The position numbers and the translations under genes are program-made. From Isoetes taiwanensis (taxonomy: Eukaryota > Streptophyta > Lycopodiopsida > Isoetales > Isoetaceae): a stretch of 64,000 bases of DNA. Of this stretch, positions 13,040 to 24,199 are shown piece after piece (positions within the stretch are counted from its first letter, which is position 1; each line of letters opens with the position of its first letter). Location: assembly GCA_021234155.1 (NCBI GenBank), contig JAJEKV010000063.1, positions 1,520,947 through 1,584,946 of the forward strand, read 5' to 3'. The notes under the pieces are model-generated. The model was not told where the DNA came from. It was given only the letters and a program-made list of their open reading frames with translations, and made no database searches.

Positions 13040-15747
13040 CCCTGGTTGTCACAACAATTCACCCTCCACACACGGACCACAAATGAAAATGTTGTGTGGA
13101 GCACTCTCCGAGCCACGGTGCAGACGATAGAAATTTGTAGAAGGGAGCCTTCATGGGCCACGCACTGGTTTGTCCAACCAATATCACCACTCTCTTCTTG
13201 TCTTCTTTCTTCAATGAACGGGTCTTTGCATTGCTTTCATGCAGTGTTTTACAGATATAGTTTTTCTATGTGGTTAAATATAGTGCTTTATTCATGTGAC
13301 CTGTAACGTGGTTGATCGTTGCTAAATCTCGTGGTCAATGCACATGGTTCGTATTGTGTTAGATGAAAATTACCATTCTTGTTAGTAATTACTTGTTCGA
13401 AATATGCATGGTTTTGTTATGCATAACTTCATGGTTATCATTTATAAACCAGTAATGATAACTAATAGCGTTTTATTGCTTGAAGCATTTGAAGCTTAGT
13501 AAACTAAAACCAATAACATTTTGTTGTTCGAAGCATTTTATATTTTGTCAACTAAAACCATTAAGGACTGTGAATGGTTTCTTATATATATTGTAGTATT
13601 TATTATTACTGCTATATATCGCTACATTTTCTTTCATCAAGCTCCTCACTAGCAATAAAAATCAGGGAGCAAGGGGATTTGAACCCCGACCATTGCCAAA
13701 ACTAGTAAACAATGATAAATGTATTTACAAAACAGGTTTAGTTCAAATAGAATCCATCTACTATAGAAAAAAAGTAAGTACATAAAAATCAAATATGTTA
13801 ATAACTAACATACAAGACCTCTAGTTTGGTCCCGTGATATAACAAGGCCCTAGAAATTACACCTATGATATTCGACCTGGAGACTTGAAGATTACATCCG
13901 AACAACTAGCTTCAGCTTTGAAAAACCCTTGACGCAGGCGGTGTTCGCCATAGCTGGAAGAGTAGAAAACAAGAAAAAGGTGGTGTCAAAAAACAGGGCA
14001 AAGGCAATTGCATTTGAAGCATCTGATCTGACCGCAAGCTACCAAGTATCATCCGTAATTTGGCTCCAGATGCCGACCAAAATCTCCTGCATAACAAACA
14101 AAAACAAAACAAGGGAGTCTGCTTAAAAACTGTAGCTAAATAAATGGCATAGGAAATAGAGCTTCTACCAATTTATGTGCAAAAGTGACGAACAGGAAAG
14201 AAAACAGCAGAAACAGAACGTAAAAGCTCAAGTACAAACAAAAAAACCAGCCGGATAATAGATGCAACAACCAAAGCAAGTAAAGACAGCGAGAAAAAAG
14301 AAAACCTTTTTAGTTCACCAGACCTTTGGAGGTCGATTTAGCAAGAAAAAAAATATGTGCAAGAATGTATCAGGTAGCGTCAGCGTCAGCGGCAGCGCCC
14401 TCGCAAGCGTATTGCTTTCAACTACTGCCTCCAAATTCCCAGTACACTTTCTATGTTACAGTTCTTAACTCTTAAAAATTTGAACCTTATCTAAATTGTG
14501 GCTCCATCCAACCATAACACAAGAATTAGCAAAACTGCACAATCTGATTAATCATCTCAAACTTTGAAACACTTCTCTTTTAATAATCCATTCTAACCCA
14601 GTGAGAATTCTTATCAAGCTATTTCTTCAATACCCTTAGTTCAAAATATTAATTCAGGATTCTTTAGTTCAACACAAGATCAAACTAAGAACCTTAAACA
14701 TCCCCCGCCCTTGTGTCCTTGCTTACAAGTAGAGCTCCATAATTCCCTTCAGACCCAGAGCTCCTCCTTCACAGCAAAAAACCCCCAAACCCCCAAACCG
14801 ATCTACTGGTTGATGTTAATAAATGGCCTCTTTATGTATAATCTTTCCATACATACCAGGTATATATCTGTCAATGTAATAATCGATTTACTGACCACAA
14901 TAATGAATTGCTTCTCTGTTTTACAAAACATCAAATACCTACATTGGCATGCCTGCTGACAAAAGAAAGAGGAGAGAAAGTAACCCAGACAAACAAAAAA
15001 ATTTATCACAGACTCACAGATCGATCCAGACAGTCTCTTTTGTGCAAACCGCAACAGATTCTGCAAAGAGGAGGATACACAACTGTTGAAAAATCCGACC
15101 TGCTGGAAACCCTCAGCTTCTACTTGCTCTGCAATCCGTGCGCTTTCCTCAGCCAATCCGTGTGCTGGAACACCTCTCTATCCCTGTGGTAGACCTAGAG
15201 TACCTCCGGCCGCCATAGCTATCGCGTTGGCCGTTGCCCTCTCCACGCCTCTCTATCATGATGATAGACGTTGCCGCCTAAAAATGGAATCCAAGGAAAC
15301 ATAAAAGCTGAATAAATTGTTTTAATTTTTAAAAGTAACTTTTTTCATTGTCTCTCGTCCCTTTTTGGCATAAGGGATTTTTGGCACGACTAAAAGGGTA
15401 GGCGACAACACATAAGGCATTGAAATGCCTACCTATGGACCTTTTGACAAAATAAGTTACATACCTTTTTGTGCTCCCTTCGGAACTAAGGCCAAAAGGT
15501 GCACGTAAGTCACAAAGGTATAAAATGGCTCATAGCTTTAGCTACAAGTAAAATACAAGTAAATACATGTAAGCTGAAAGGTTATAACTACAAGTGGCAT
15601 ATGCAAATCTTGAGTGCTAAATGGAAAAAGTCCACATGCAACCTATGAAGTTAGAATTAGCTGTGCTCCTTGAATATTATATGCAAGCAATGAAGTTAGT
15701 AAGAGTATGAATTTTCCATTGCATCTCCGCCCTTATAACACCCTTGT
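13040..15747. other. No gene recognised; one tRNA-like B box
   Basis: The sequence is AT-rich with many AACCAT/ATGGTT words between 13300 and 13600, like the subterminal zone of the CACTA-like element. At 13675-13705 the minus strand reads GGGGTTCAAATCCCC, a tRNA T-arm or Pol III B box, but no 5' half and no retroposon tail can be found, so it is at most a relic. Open frames at 13912-14126 and 14803-15304 show no family motif. Confidence 0.4.
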
Positions 15748-16186
15748 AACATATAAGTACCATTAACATTAATTAACACAACCATTGGGTCCAACACATT
15801 TAAATTAAAATCCCCCTTAAACCCCCTTTGGTTTGGGGGCATATTCACACGGGGGGTGACTCCGGGCAACGAGAGCTGTTGGATAGGCATATTCACCCCT
15901 TATTCCTTAATCTACACCGTACGTAAAGTTCCTCGTTTGTGGGGTATGCAAGTACAAAATTTGCTATACTGTATAACAAGATTTGCAAAATACTATAAGA
16001 TTTCAAGCAAAATACTATATGGTGTTGATTTTGTGCGTGCAAAACATAATTATAAGGGCTCTCATTTGCCCCTACGTCACCCCGTGTGAATATGCCCCCA
16101 AACCAAAGGGGGTTTAAGGGGGATTTTAATTTAAATGTGTTGGACCCAATGGTTGTGTTAATTAATGTTAATGGTACTTATATGTT
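15748..16186. repeat. Long inverted-repeat hairpin module, copy 2
   Basis: Arms of about 110 bases (15748-15861 and about 16075-16186) are near-perfect reverse complements, from AACATATAAGTACC at the outside to CACGGGGGGTGAC at the inside. The unpaired centre (about 210 bases, starting TCCGGGCAACGAG) and the inner arm parts (TCCCCCTTAAACCCCC) are shared with 54669-55055. The outer 60 or so bases of the arms are not shared with that copy, though they still pair with each other. Confidence 0.85.
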
Positions 16187-16616
16187 GGTTGTTGTACTAA
16201 AAAATTTTGGGCCCTTGGGCCCTAAAAAAAAAACATAACGTAAAAAAAACATGCAAAACATGTAGCAATATGTAATACATAATATGTAATACGTAATGGT
16301 AAAAATAATATGAGTAACACAAGCTTCTAATACTAATATCTAGCATTAGCATAATGGTAGATAGATATTGAAAGGAAGGGTTATTAAATTTTGAAGTTTA
16401 AAGGATTGTAGACATTCAAAGGGTGAGATTTTTAAAGTTTCAACCTTTGATGGAGATATAACGGAGGGCGAAGTTTTTTAAGAATGGGCATTGCTAGATA
16501 TTGGTAGACATTGAAAGGAAGGGCTATAATAATGGTAGATATTGAATTTTAAATGGAAATAGTTCAAGGAAACAAACACGAATAACCATGGGATTTTCAA
16601 GCGGGCGGATATTAGG

Positions 16617-17885
16617 TTCACTTTAGGGTTTACGCATTCGATCATGGGAACTTACCAAAAGCGGATGTAAAACCAATCGGATTTGGCGAATCTAAGCTGT
16701 CTTTGTTCCTAGATGTTGAGAAGACACAGGCTGATTCGGATGTCCAAATTAACCATTGTGAATTTGTGAATTAAACCACATTCGAATGACATATCACGGA
16801 GTTTCGTTGATGAAAGTGGTTTGGAGACCTAAGCAGGAATGCCATGCCAGAGCTTGAGCATGTCGCTTACTTCTAAAACAATTATGTTACACCACCAACA
16901 ACAATACATTTCACATTGAGACCACTTCGGACACAATGAAAGGATCTATACATTTTCCAACCACATCCACAAAGCAACTGAAGTTCTGTGCAAATTATGT
17001 TGAAATCCCACCATGCCAACCATGTGCTTGAGCAAAAACCAGAGGTTGTGTCGGGTTATGAGCATCCACGTCACGTTTGGCACATCCGAGGTGTACATTC
17101 TCATCAACCACATCCATTTCATCCTCCTCTTCCATCAGCATATTGTCATCTTCTTCCATGAACTGATCTGTAGGATTCCCTGCAACCGTATTAAGCCTAA
17201 CAATTTGCACTTGAATTCATTGGTTGCCATGCTACTACAGCAAGATCTTTATCCTCTTTTTTTTACCTCAAAATCAATGTCCGGAAAATCTTGTCACGTT
17301 GACAAGTACTCTGCTTTTTTCAAAATAACCAGCACCGATATGATTGGGAAGCTTTTGAAGCTCACGAAGCTTGGGACCTGTGAATAATGCATAACCATAG
17401 GATCTATTCTTCAAAACTCGGAGCATGTTAAGCAAATAAAAAGGCACTCACCTTTGGGAAAAATATTGGAATTAATCCATATAGGTAGCTCCAAAGATCC
17501 CATTGTCGGACCACCAGGAAACAAGGGCTCGTTAACAGGCTTGTACAAAACAATAGCTTTCTCGTCATTTGCCGGCAAGATTATTTCCGAGGAATCTCTT
17601 GGCAATCTTGGCACAAGCTCGATACTATTTTTGAAGATGTCAAATCTGCACAACTTGGATTTCCAACCTCCAAAGCATTAACTGAATTCCAATTCTAAAA
17701 TCAGAAAACCCTATTTCATTACTATATGGTCCCAGCATATAGCTAAGCGCGTAAATCTCGGAGGGTTTTGCAGGGAAAAAGCTGAGGAGATCTGGCTATG
17801 GCAACACAACTTTAGGGTTTCAGCATTCGAACATGGCAGCTTACAAAAACAGATGCAAAACCGATTGGATTGGGCCGAATCTAAC
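16617..17885 (-). repeat. Direct duplication flanking the captured fragment
   Basis: Bases 16617-16697 and 17811-17885 match closely (TTTAGGGTTT, GCATTCGA-CATGG, AAAACC, GGATT, GAATCTAA). On the minus strand this reads as a leader with AAACCCTAA, a common plant 5' UTR word. The duplication suggests two copies of the same 5' region were captured, or a tandem duplication after capture. Confidence 0.55.
16998..17675 (-). pseudogene. Captured gene fragment, function not recognised
   Basis: On the minus strand, 17455-17670 gives a conserved-looking frame with RFDIFKNSIELVPRLPRD, then AIVLYKPVNEPLF and PIWINSNIFPK, ending at a GT donor (GTGAGTG). After an apparent intron, 17290-17370 reads PKLRELQKLPNH and GAGYFEKSRV. 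Further down, 16998-17210 gives a frame rich in Asp and Glu (MEEDDNMLMEEEDEMDVVDE) that ends in a stop at about 16995. This looks like three exons of one plant gene carried inside the hairpin element. No ATG start was found and I cannot name the family. Confidence 0.4.
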
Positions 17886-17999
17886 TCAGGACACAGGTTC
17901 CATGTAATTGTCTATGAATGAATCTGTTTACATATACTTACAGGAACCTCGGTGAATGGTTTGACGTGCAAGCCAGCTGGGGAAGTAGTGTCCATAGAT

Positions 18000-18260
18000 T
18001 TCTTGTCCACCAGGCTAAGAAACCCAAGCGGCATTCAACAGGCTCGAGTCTGCAGTGAACGGATTAAATGTACAGACTTTTGTAGGGCTGAACAAGTTAG
18101 GGATCTCGTTGGCTCTTATAAACCCTCCGCATGTTTTCATATTCAATATTCCTGCGACCTCGTTGCCAAGCTCGGGCCAATTTCACCACTTAAAATTTGC
18201 TCACATGACAATAAGAATATCAACACTGCTTTGTTGCCTTGAAACCCACCGGACCATGCC
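18000..18260 (-). pseudogene. Second coding-like fragment in the same element, not recognised
   Basis: The minus-strand frame contains NWPELGNEVAGILNMKTCGG, FIRANEIPN and FTADSSLLNAAWVS, with stops at both sides. The composition is protein-like, with regular Trp, Cys and Gly, but I recognise no family. Upstream of it in transcription direction there is no start codon in a good context. It is probably another captured exon. Confidence 0.3.
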
Positions 18261-18679
18261 TTGGAAACTTTGAATATGTAGCACAAAGCTCTTTGAAGCA
18301 AGCATCCGGCCGCATCATCCTCCGCACTAAAGCTTTACGCTCTTACGCACATGCAAACCAAATGAAATGCTTGTTCAGATACGCTTCCACTCCAAATCTG
18401 TTTCCACTCTGATCAGAAGAACATTAATTTTTTGCAAGAATGCCATGCTATCCACGAGGCTTGCATGTTCAGCCCCTAAAATAAAAAGAGGGCTTTTGTT
18501 GTGAGCCCTTGAATGTTGGACCATTGAAAAAAAAAAGCTAAATCAACCACTAAGAAATGGTGCACTCTAGATGTACGCATTAGTACATCCATTCCAATAC
18601 GCCATGAAATCTTAGGAAAACCTTTGTGAAAAGCGTACAAAAACACAAAAAAAACCCCCTGTTATTATGCTACATATTA

Positions 18680-20652
18680 GAGCCTCATGTATTACAAAAT
18701 CAAAAGGATTAAGAATTTTGCCCCCATGAGTACAAAAAAATTAATAATGGGCCAATGAGTTGTGTCACATGCATCCCATTGTTAGTAAGTGTCAGGATCT
18801 AATTCTAAAAATGGGAATCCACTACACAACATTGTGTGGGTCTTTAATTACACTAGACCTAGACCGTGACTATTCATATGTATTTCAAATAAAATATGTC
18901 CAAAACTTAGCATGTAATGCATTTACGCCCAAATTTTAGTAGATCGTGAGCAAAATATGTGTATACGACACCAGTATTCTCCACCTAGGTATAGGTGAGA
19001 AACCAAATTAAAATATGAAAGCAACCAGAATGGACCATCTACCAAATTAAAATATGAGAGCAGCTAGAATGGACTATCTATTGACAACCTGTATGAGGGA
19101 TGTGTATGCGCCATCTCTTATTTGAGTATGCACCCAAACAAAAAGGGGAAATTTATACAAAATCTAGATTAGTACCAATTTCTACACAGTCCAGCCTAGC
19201 GCCGATTGAGATTTCTGAAACCGAGTCTAACCTTGATCCATTCATACCATTTGAGAAGGCTAATTAACATGTAAGAAGTAACTACCAGAATTGAAAAAGC
19301 TAAAAATCAATGGTTTATATCAGGTGGGCGCACACTATGCAAACATAAAGAGAATCTGAACTTCTAGAGACCCATGACCATGTTGACACCACGTTATACT
19401 TATATACATTCTCATGCATTGCCCTAGCTACAATGCATACTACCAACACCTGAACAGATATATGTGCATATGTCAATATACATACCAAAAAGTAGCAGTA
19501 TAGATAGAAGATACAACAAATAGTTAGTAACAAAATCATTTCTTCGAAAATAATCTATTTGTCTATTAAGAAGCAAGCATTTTTGAAATATCTGCCAATG
19601 ACTTGAGTTTGCACTTGATCAAAGTATCCACAAAAAAACATGTCTCTTCTGTTGTGTTTCCCTCTGGAATATCTAGAACATAAAACTTTATGCCCGATAT
19701 GTATGAGTTGAGAACAAATAATTATAATCATTCTCCGCATAGTTTCTAAAAACATATAAAGTGCACCATCTTGAAATGGAAGAGAGATGTTCCAAGGTTT
19801 ATTCAAGCAACACCTTTGGAACTTTTACCACAAATCACTAAACAAACATTGTGGCATACACATGTGGCTGAGAAAGAAAAAAATGTCAGATGAAGGAAGA
19901 ATGCTTCTTGTACGAAGACAAACATGCACAAGTCTTCTACAAAGAGCTTGTGCTGTATTTTGCAAATAAAAACTGATAGAAACCACTATTATATGTTGGT
20001 TCTCTAAAGATAAAAACAATTTATATAAGATCAAACAATGAGAAACTACAAAATAAAAAATTTACAAAAAGACCATATCTATAGTGGTTTTGATAGTGCT
20101 TAACTACAACGACTGTTTTTTGTGTGCCTTATGAGCAACGGCTATGGATAGCCACATCCTTTAGGTGATACTGGTGATACTTATGAATAATTACCATGAC
20201 AATTAACTGAGTATGAAACTATAATACAAACTACAACCATTTTATATATACATTGTGATAATAGAAAACTAACATAAATAACCACCATAGCATTTAAATT
20301 GACACAAAAAACCATGCCATAAACTACTTCAATTTTGTGATAATAGAAAACCTATATAGAAAACCATTTCTATATTCAAAGTGGTGTTGAAAAACCATGT
20401 CACAAACCACTGTCCATTTAATAACCATACTACGTTAAAATACCAACATGAATGCCCACCATTAATGCAAGAAACAATGTAATAAACTAATATCGGTTAT
20501 AATAAACCACACTATAACAAAAAATCAACATGAATAACCATGTACTAGATGTGAAAACCATTATGGTATATGGTTTTGATTAGGAATGAAATTTTTAGCA
20601 TAAAAAACCACATCTATAGTGGTCTTTCAATGGTTTATTATAGTGGTTAATT
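18680..20652. other. No gene; transposon interior with subterminal repeats
   Basis: 18680-20040 shows no recognisable gene. From about 20080 to 20652 the words AACCAC, AACCAT, ATAGTGG and their complements recur every 20 to 50 bases, as in the subterminal regions of CACTA-type elements, leading into the terminus at 20653-20668. Confidence 0.5.
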
Positions 20653-20668
20653 TTTTGGGTGCCTTGTG
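20653..20668 (+). repeat. Terminal repeat of CACTA-like transposon, end next to Copia piece A
   Basis: TTTTGGGTGCCTTGTG, identical to 11135-11150, is followed by TCA (20669-20671), the complement of the TGA at the other end. On the Copia strand the order is ...TGA, CACAAGGCACCC... and, at the other end, ...GGGTGCCTTGTG, TGA. With the transposon and one TGA removed, the Copia frame continues from the protease region into the integrase region. Confidence 0.7.
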
Positions 20669-20671
20669 TCA

Positions 20672-21285
20672 GATGCCATGATAGCATCTACTGATGGTAA
20701 ACAATTATTATCTAAACCAAAAAGATTCCCAACTCTCTTTCCAAAAAACTTGATTTCATTGTCAAATAAGATAGTACATTGCTGCCTGTCAAAGTTGACA
20801 GTATATCCCATATCTACTAATTGACTGATGGAAATTAAATTCCTAACTAAGCTTGGTACACACAAGACATCCTTTAATTCTACTGCTTTCCCTTCCAAGT
20901 CAAATATAAGATGCCAGCACATTGCACTCTTTGAAGTTTCCCATTTCCGAGTTTGACATATCCTTTTCTTTCTTCATCTTTATTTTTTAGTAGCTTTGCT
21001 GAGCCTGTCACTGTTTTCCCTGCTCCACTATCTAGAATTAGTAGATCATTTGTGGTGTTAGTTTCTTTGCTAGAAATTGCAAAAGCATCAGAAATGTTTA
21101 CCTCAGCATCCTCATCCTCTTCACTTGTTTCTTCTACTTCTTGGGTCAGATTTACTTTAGAGCTTTGTCTTTTAATTTCTCTTCCTTGACTTCTGTATGA
21201 TCCTCTCCCTCTGTTGCCTTTTCCCTTTCCACTTTTGCTGCCCTTAGATTGGAGAGGCCTTCGGACTTGTGTAGTGCCCACTATT
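20672..21285 (-). pseudogene. Copia gag C-terminus and protease (piece A)
   Basis: Ty1/Copia polyprotein. A basic Gly/Lys/Arg-rich stretch (GKGKGNRGRGSYRSQGR) and an acidic stretch lead into the aspartic protease signature LLILDSGAGKTVTGS, then LVRNLISISQLVDMGY of the protease-integrase spacer. The frame shifts near 20900. The gag N-terminal part and the 5' LTR are missing beyond 21285. Piece A lies on the minus strand, as piece C does. Confidence 0.85.
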
Positions 21286-22055
21286 CCACTCGTAAAAGAA
21301 GGGTTAGTCGAGTGGCACTTGTATGTGTAGCCATCCTATGGGCTGGAATTGTTATTTTAATGTCCCAAACCCCCGCTTTGGCTTCATGGCCATGCAGGGG
21401 GCATCGTTACCTAAGGCTTTAAGCCAATTGTTTGGGTTTAGATCGTCCCATGTTTTTACACTCCAAACTGTGGTTGCTCTTTATTCATGCCAGTCTGTGA
21501 GCTACGTTTTTGCATTTCACATTTTTCTTTAGCAAACTCTCGAAAATTGCTCACCTATCCAGTTCGGGACAGAAGAACTATGTTTAAATTCACTGCGATA
21601 TGATAAAAGGTACTCAAACTGCTTATGATGTTAGGATATGCATACTCAAATTACATAAAAAATAACATAATTTATACAAAAATTGGTGTCGAGCAGATGT
21701 CGAGTCACCTTCTAAGCAGATCATTTTAAAATAAAAGAAAACACAAAACACACAGCCGAGGAAACACAGTTGGAGCAGGAGGAGTGATTTGTAGAAGGCC
21801 AGTTGGTAAGACACAGTCAGAGCAGAAGACATGGTTGAAGCAGATAATCGTGCGCAAACCAGTTGGGATAGACATGTCGACAAGTTATGGTAGCTAACGG
21901 AAAAGCATACCAGTTGGGGTGGGCCGGAGAGGAACCATTCTACAGCAGGTTATGCCGGCTGGGTATGAGATCTGCCCTTAGCCCATTGCTAAATCATTCT
22001 TGTTGGTTGAGGGCTCCCCGGATTTTTTTATTTTCTCGGTCCCCCTTGAAATAAG
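21286..22055. other. No gene recognised
   Basis: A small hairpin occurs at about 21281-21316 (CCACTCG ... CGAGTGG) at the broken 5' edge of the Copia gag. The rest shows no family motif and no strong repeats. Confidence 0.35.
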
Positions 22056-22059
22056 CACC

Positions 22060-22510
22060 CTACATACCTACTCGAGCGGATTTTTTTTCACAATTATTTA
22101 CACAGACCTTTGCATAGTCGCCTACCAGAAGCACATATTGATTCCCTTTGATTTTTGGAATTTTCCCGATTGATTGTAGGAGATTGAAATACTTCAATGT
22201 CCTTTCTCTGTCATCATGTCTTACTGTATCATTTTTGTCGCTCAGAATTCCCATTATTTCTAATAGTTTCAGATTATAACCAGAATCCTGATGCATGATG
22301 TACCCGATCACAATGTAAACAGTGCACCCTCCCACAAGCCACACATGAGTTCAACCCCTTTCCAGACAAAGGCATGACCCGTTACACAAGCACCATGGTC
22401 CTATATATTTTAATTCCTTGTTGTAGAGAATTGTTAAATTGCCAGGCACCTTGGACTTTCTTCTTTTCCTTGCCGACCTGTCAATTTGGGTTACTGCCTC
22501 CATAATTCTC
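22060..22510 (-). pseudogene. Hypothetical coding region with a cysteine-rich stretch
   Basis: On the minus strand an ATG at about 22510 opens a basic N-terminus (MDKGKRIMEAVTQID, ARKRRKSK). One frame then reads GLNSCVACGRVHCLHCDRVH, a C-x2-C-x4-C-x2-C-like array. A shifted frame continues as TLKYFNLLQSIGKIPKIKG and YVLLVGDYAKVC to a stop at 22060. Introns or frameshifts must separate these frames. I do not recognise the family. It may belong with the coding stretch at 23733-24190 on the same strand. Confidence 0.3.
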
Positions 22511-22639
22511 TTACCTTTGTCCATCTATATGATACGAATCTGTAATCTCCAGAGTTATTTTACAAAACCATCGTCAGAAAATAAGACAAATAAACCCAAA
22601 TCCACCCCTTAAGAGCAAAGCTCAACACCCAATCGGGCT

Positions 22640-22975
22640 ATCTTGAGCAGGTCGCAGATGTCCTGTAGCATCCAAGAGTGTCGCCAATAGTATCGCATAT
22701 GGTCGTGCATCCAAGTATTGGATGTGGCCTCCTTATATAGATAAGGCCTTTTTTATAAAGGCCTTTAGTTTCTTACCTTGCCTCCCTTATAATATTAAAG
22801 GCCTTTTATATTTTTGTAAAAGGTTCGATGCCCCAAATATAGATCAATACATTTTCTTTATTCGTATCCCTTAATAATAGCTTTAAAAAGTCCACATCTT
22901 TGTTAAAAGGTCTTGGCTCTTTCTCATTTTCTTGCCCCCATAGCCACTCCCCCGAGTGCCACCATATCACTATAA
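22640..22975. mobile_element. Possible LTR remnant
   Basis: The stretch ends with CACTCCCCCGAGTGCCACCATATCA, split as CCACTCCCCCGAG and CACCATATCA, which closely resembles the end of the LTRs at 38877-39499 and 40338-40945 (ACTCCCCCGAGCACCATATCA). The upstream part is AT-rich with repeated AAGGCCTTT words and shows only weak similarity, so this is a candidate relative, not a copy. Confidence 0.25.
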
Positions 22976-23686
22976 CTATGCCCTTTCCGAAGGATATCTG
23001 ATGTTGTGTGTTCTAAGGTATCTCTTTCCTGGTCTGATTATGTTCATCTTTATATTTATTTAGGGTTTACTCTTCCACTCTCCGGCAATCTCTTCACATA
23101 CGTTAAATTGAATGAGAAAGATTTACCTGTGTCCGGATGATCCTATCCTTATTATATGCGGATGTTGATTTCTTACATGCGCCTTCTCTTGTCCTTCCAC
23201 GTGGTCCATCCCATTCTATGGCCTGCCTTTTCCTTGCCAGCTTTAAATATATCCGCTTATCCTATTCTAATGCTTTAATTATATACGCTCAGATCCTATA
23301 CTCCTCTTTGTACAGGTCATCTTTTGATTAGACCACTATGGTTTCTCTTGATCTCCATTTGCTTAGCGTTCATGCCTGCCACTCTAGAATATTCGGATCC
23401 TAGAAGTCTCCATTTTTAAATACCTCTATTTTCTAATGATAGCAGTCATTAATAACTTCCATGTTTAGAAATCATAAGATGTGACACGTCTATCTATTGT
23501 CTATCGGCGTGTTAGAAAGGCTAATACTAGTATTTTAGAATTCACATATCGATTCCAAAGTCAGTTATTTCAAAATTTCAGACAACGTATATTATATTAC
23601 GTTAAATAGTCGCTATATCCTAGTCCATCAGTTGTATATCTGAGAACTTCTTGTACAAAAATTACCATCCACATATGCTCGGATAG

Positions 23687-23702
23687 TTGGGTGCCTTGTT
23701 GT
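23687..23702 (+). repeat. Isolated CACTA-like terminus
   Basis: GTTGGGTGCCTTGTTG matches the 16-base terminus at 11135-11150 in 12 consecutive bases (TTGGGTGCCTTGT). No partner in opposite orientation was found in the window, so it may be an orphan end or chance. Confidence 0.3.
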
Positions 23703-23732
23703 TCTCATTCTGACTTAACCTGGGTTGTATCC

Positions 23733-24190
23733 TTATCCCAGATTGCCCCCTCTGTTCTCTTCGATCAATTTTTCAAGAGTCAATGTGTAATCCAGATTGT
23801 TCCCAAATATAGCCAGTAATTTGTCCGGCTTCTTGGCCGAGAACTGCGTTTTATCCGAAAGTAGCAACGCATGCGCTTCCCTTTGTTGCTGGAACAACTG
23901 ATAATTTGTGATGAAATGAGATTTCAGGTCATTTGCTATCCTTTTTAGGAGCTTTTCTAATGCTATGCATCTAATCACTTCCTTTTTAGATAATCCAGTC
24001 TCATTTTCCCCCATGGCTTCCTCTTCTTTCTCTACTTCATCTGTAGGCAGTCCTACTTCCATTAGGCACTTCACACAATTTACGAACTCTGGCCTGTATT
24101 TCTTTTTGAATTTTCTAAGTACCTCCCATTGCGTTCGTCCAGTATCACTTGTATTCTTGCTCTCTGCATCATTAGGCCATTCTCCCACCT
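23733..24190 (-). CDS. Hypothetical protein exon, about 150 residues
   Basis: A single open frame on the minus strand is preceded by a TAG/GTGGG acceptor-like site and ends in a stop at 23733. It is charged and probably helical (WEVLRKFKKKYRPEFVNCVK, then VEKEEEAMGENE and IALEKLLKRIANDLKSHF). It has no ATG at a good position, so it is either an internal/last exon or a piece of a mobile element. I do not recognise the family. Codon content looks protein-like rather than random. Confidence 0.35.
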
Positions 24191-24199
24191 AGAAGCCTA

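Larger units (their letters stand above)
15748..18678 (+). mobile_element. Hairpin-ended gene-capturing element, copy 2
   Basis: The left end is the inverted-repeat module at 15748-16186, followed by a GGGCCC-TT-GGGCCC hairpin after a TAAAAAATTTT run. The right end (18560-18678: GCACTCTAGAT, AATACGCC-ATGAAATC, AAAAGCGTACAAAA, a run of A and C, then ATGCTACATATT) is homologous to 57057-57174, the right end of the copy inside LINE 4. Between the ends the two copies carry different cargo: unrecognised gene pieces here, a CDPK fragment there. That is Pack-type behaviour. Superfamily and target duplication are not settled. It sits within the CACTA/transposon-2 spacer. Confidence 0.55.

Noticed and set aside
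13675..13705. tRNA gene or complete SINE on the minus strand
   Set aside because: The T-arm-like sequence is good, but no 5' half and no GACGTAAAA-type tail is present.
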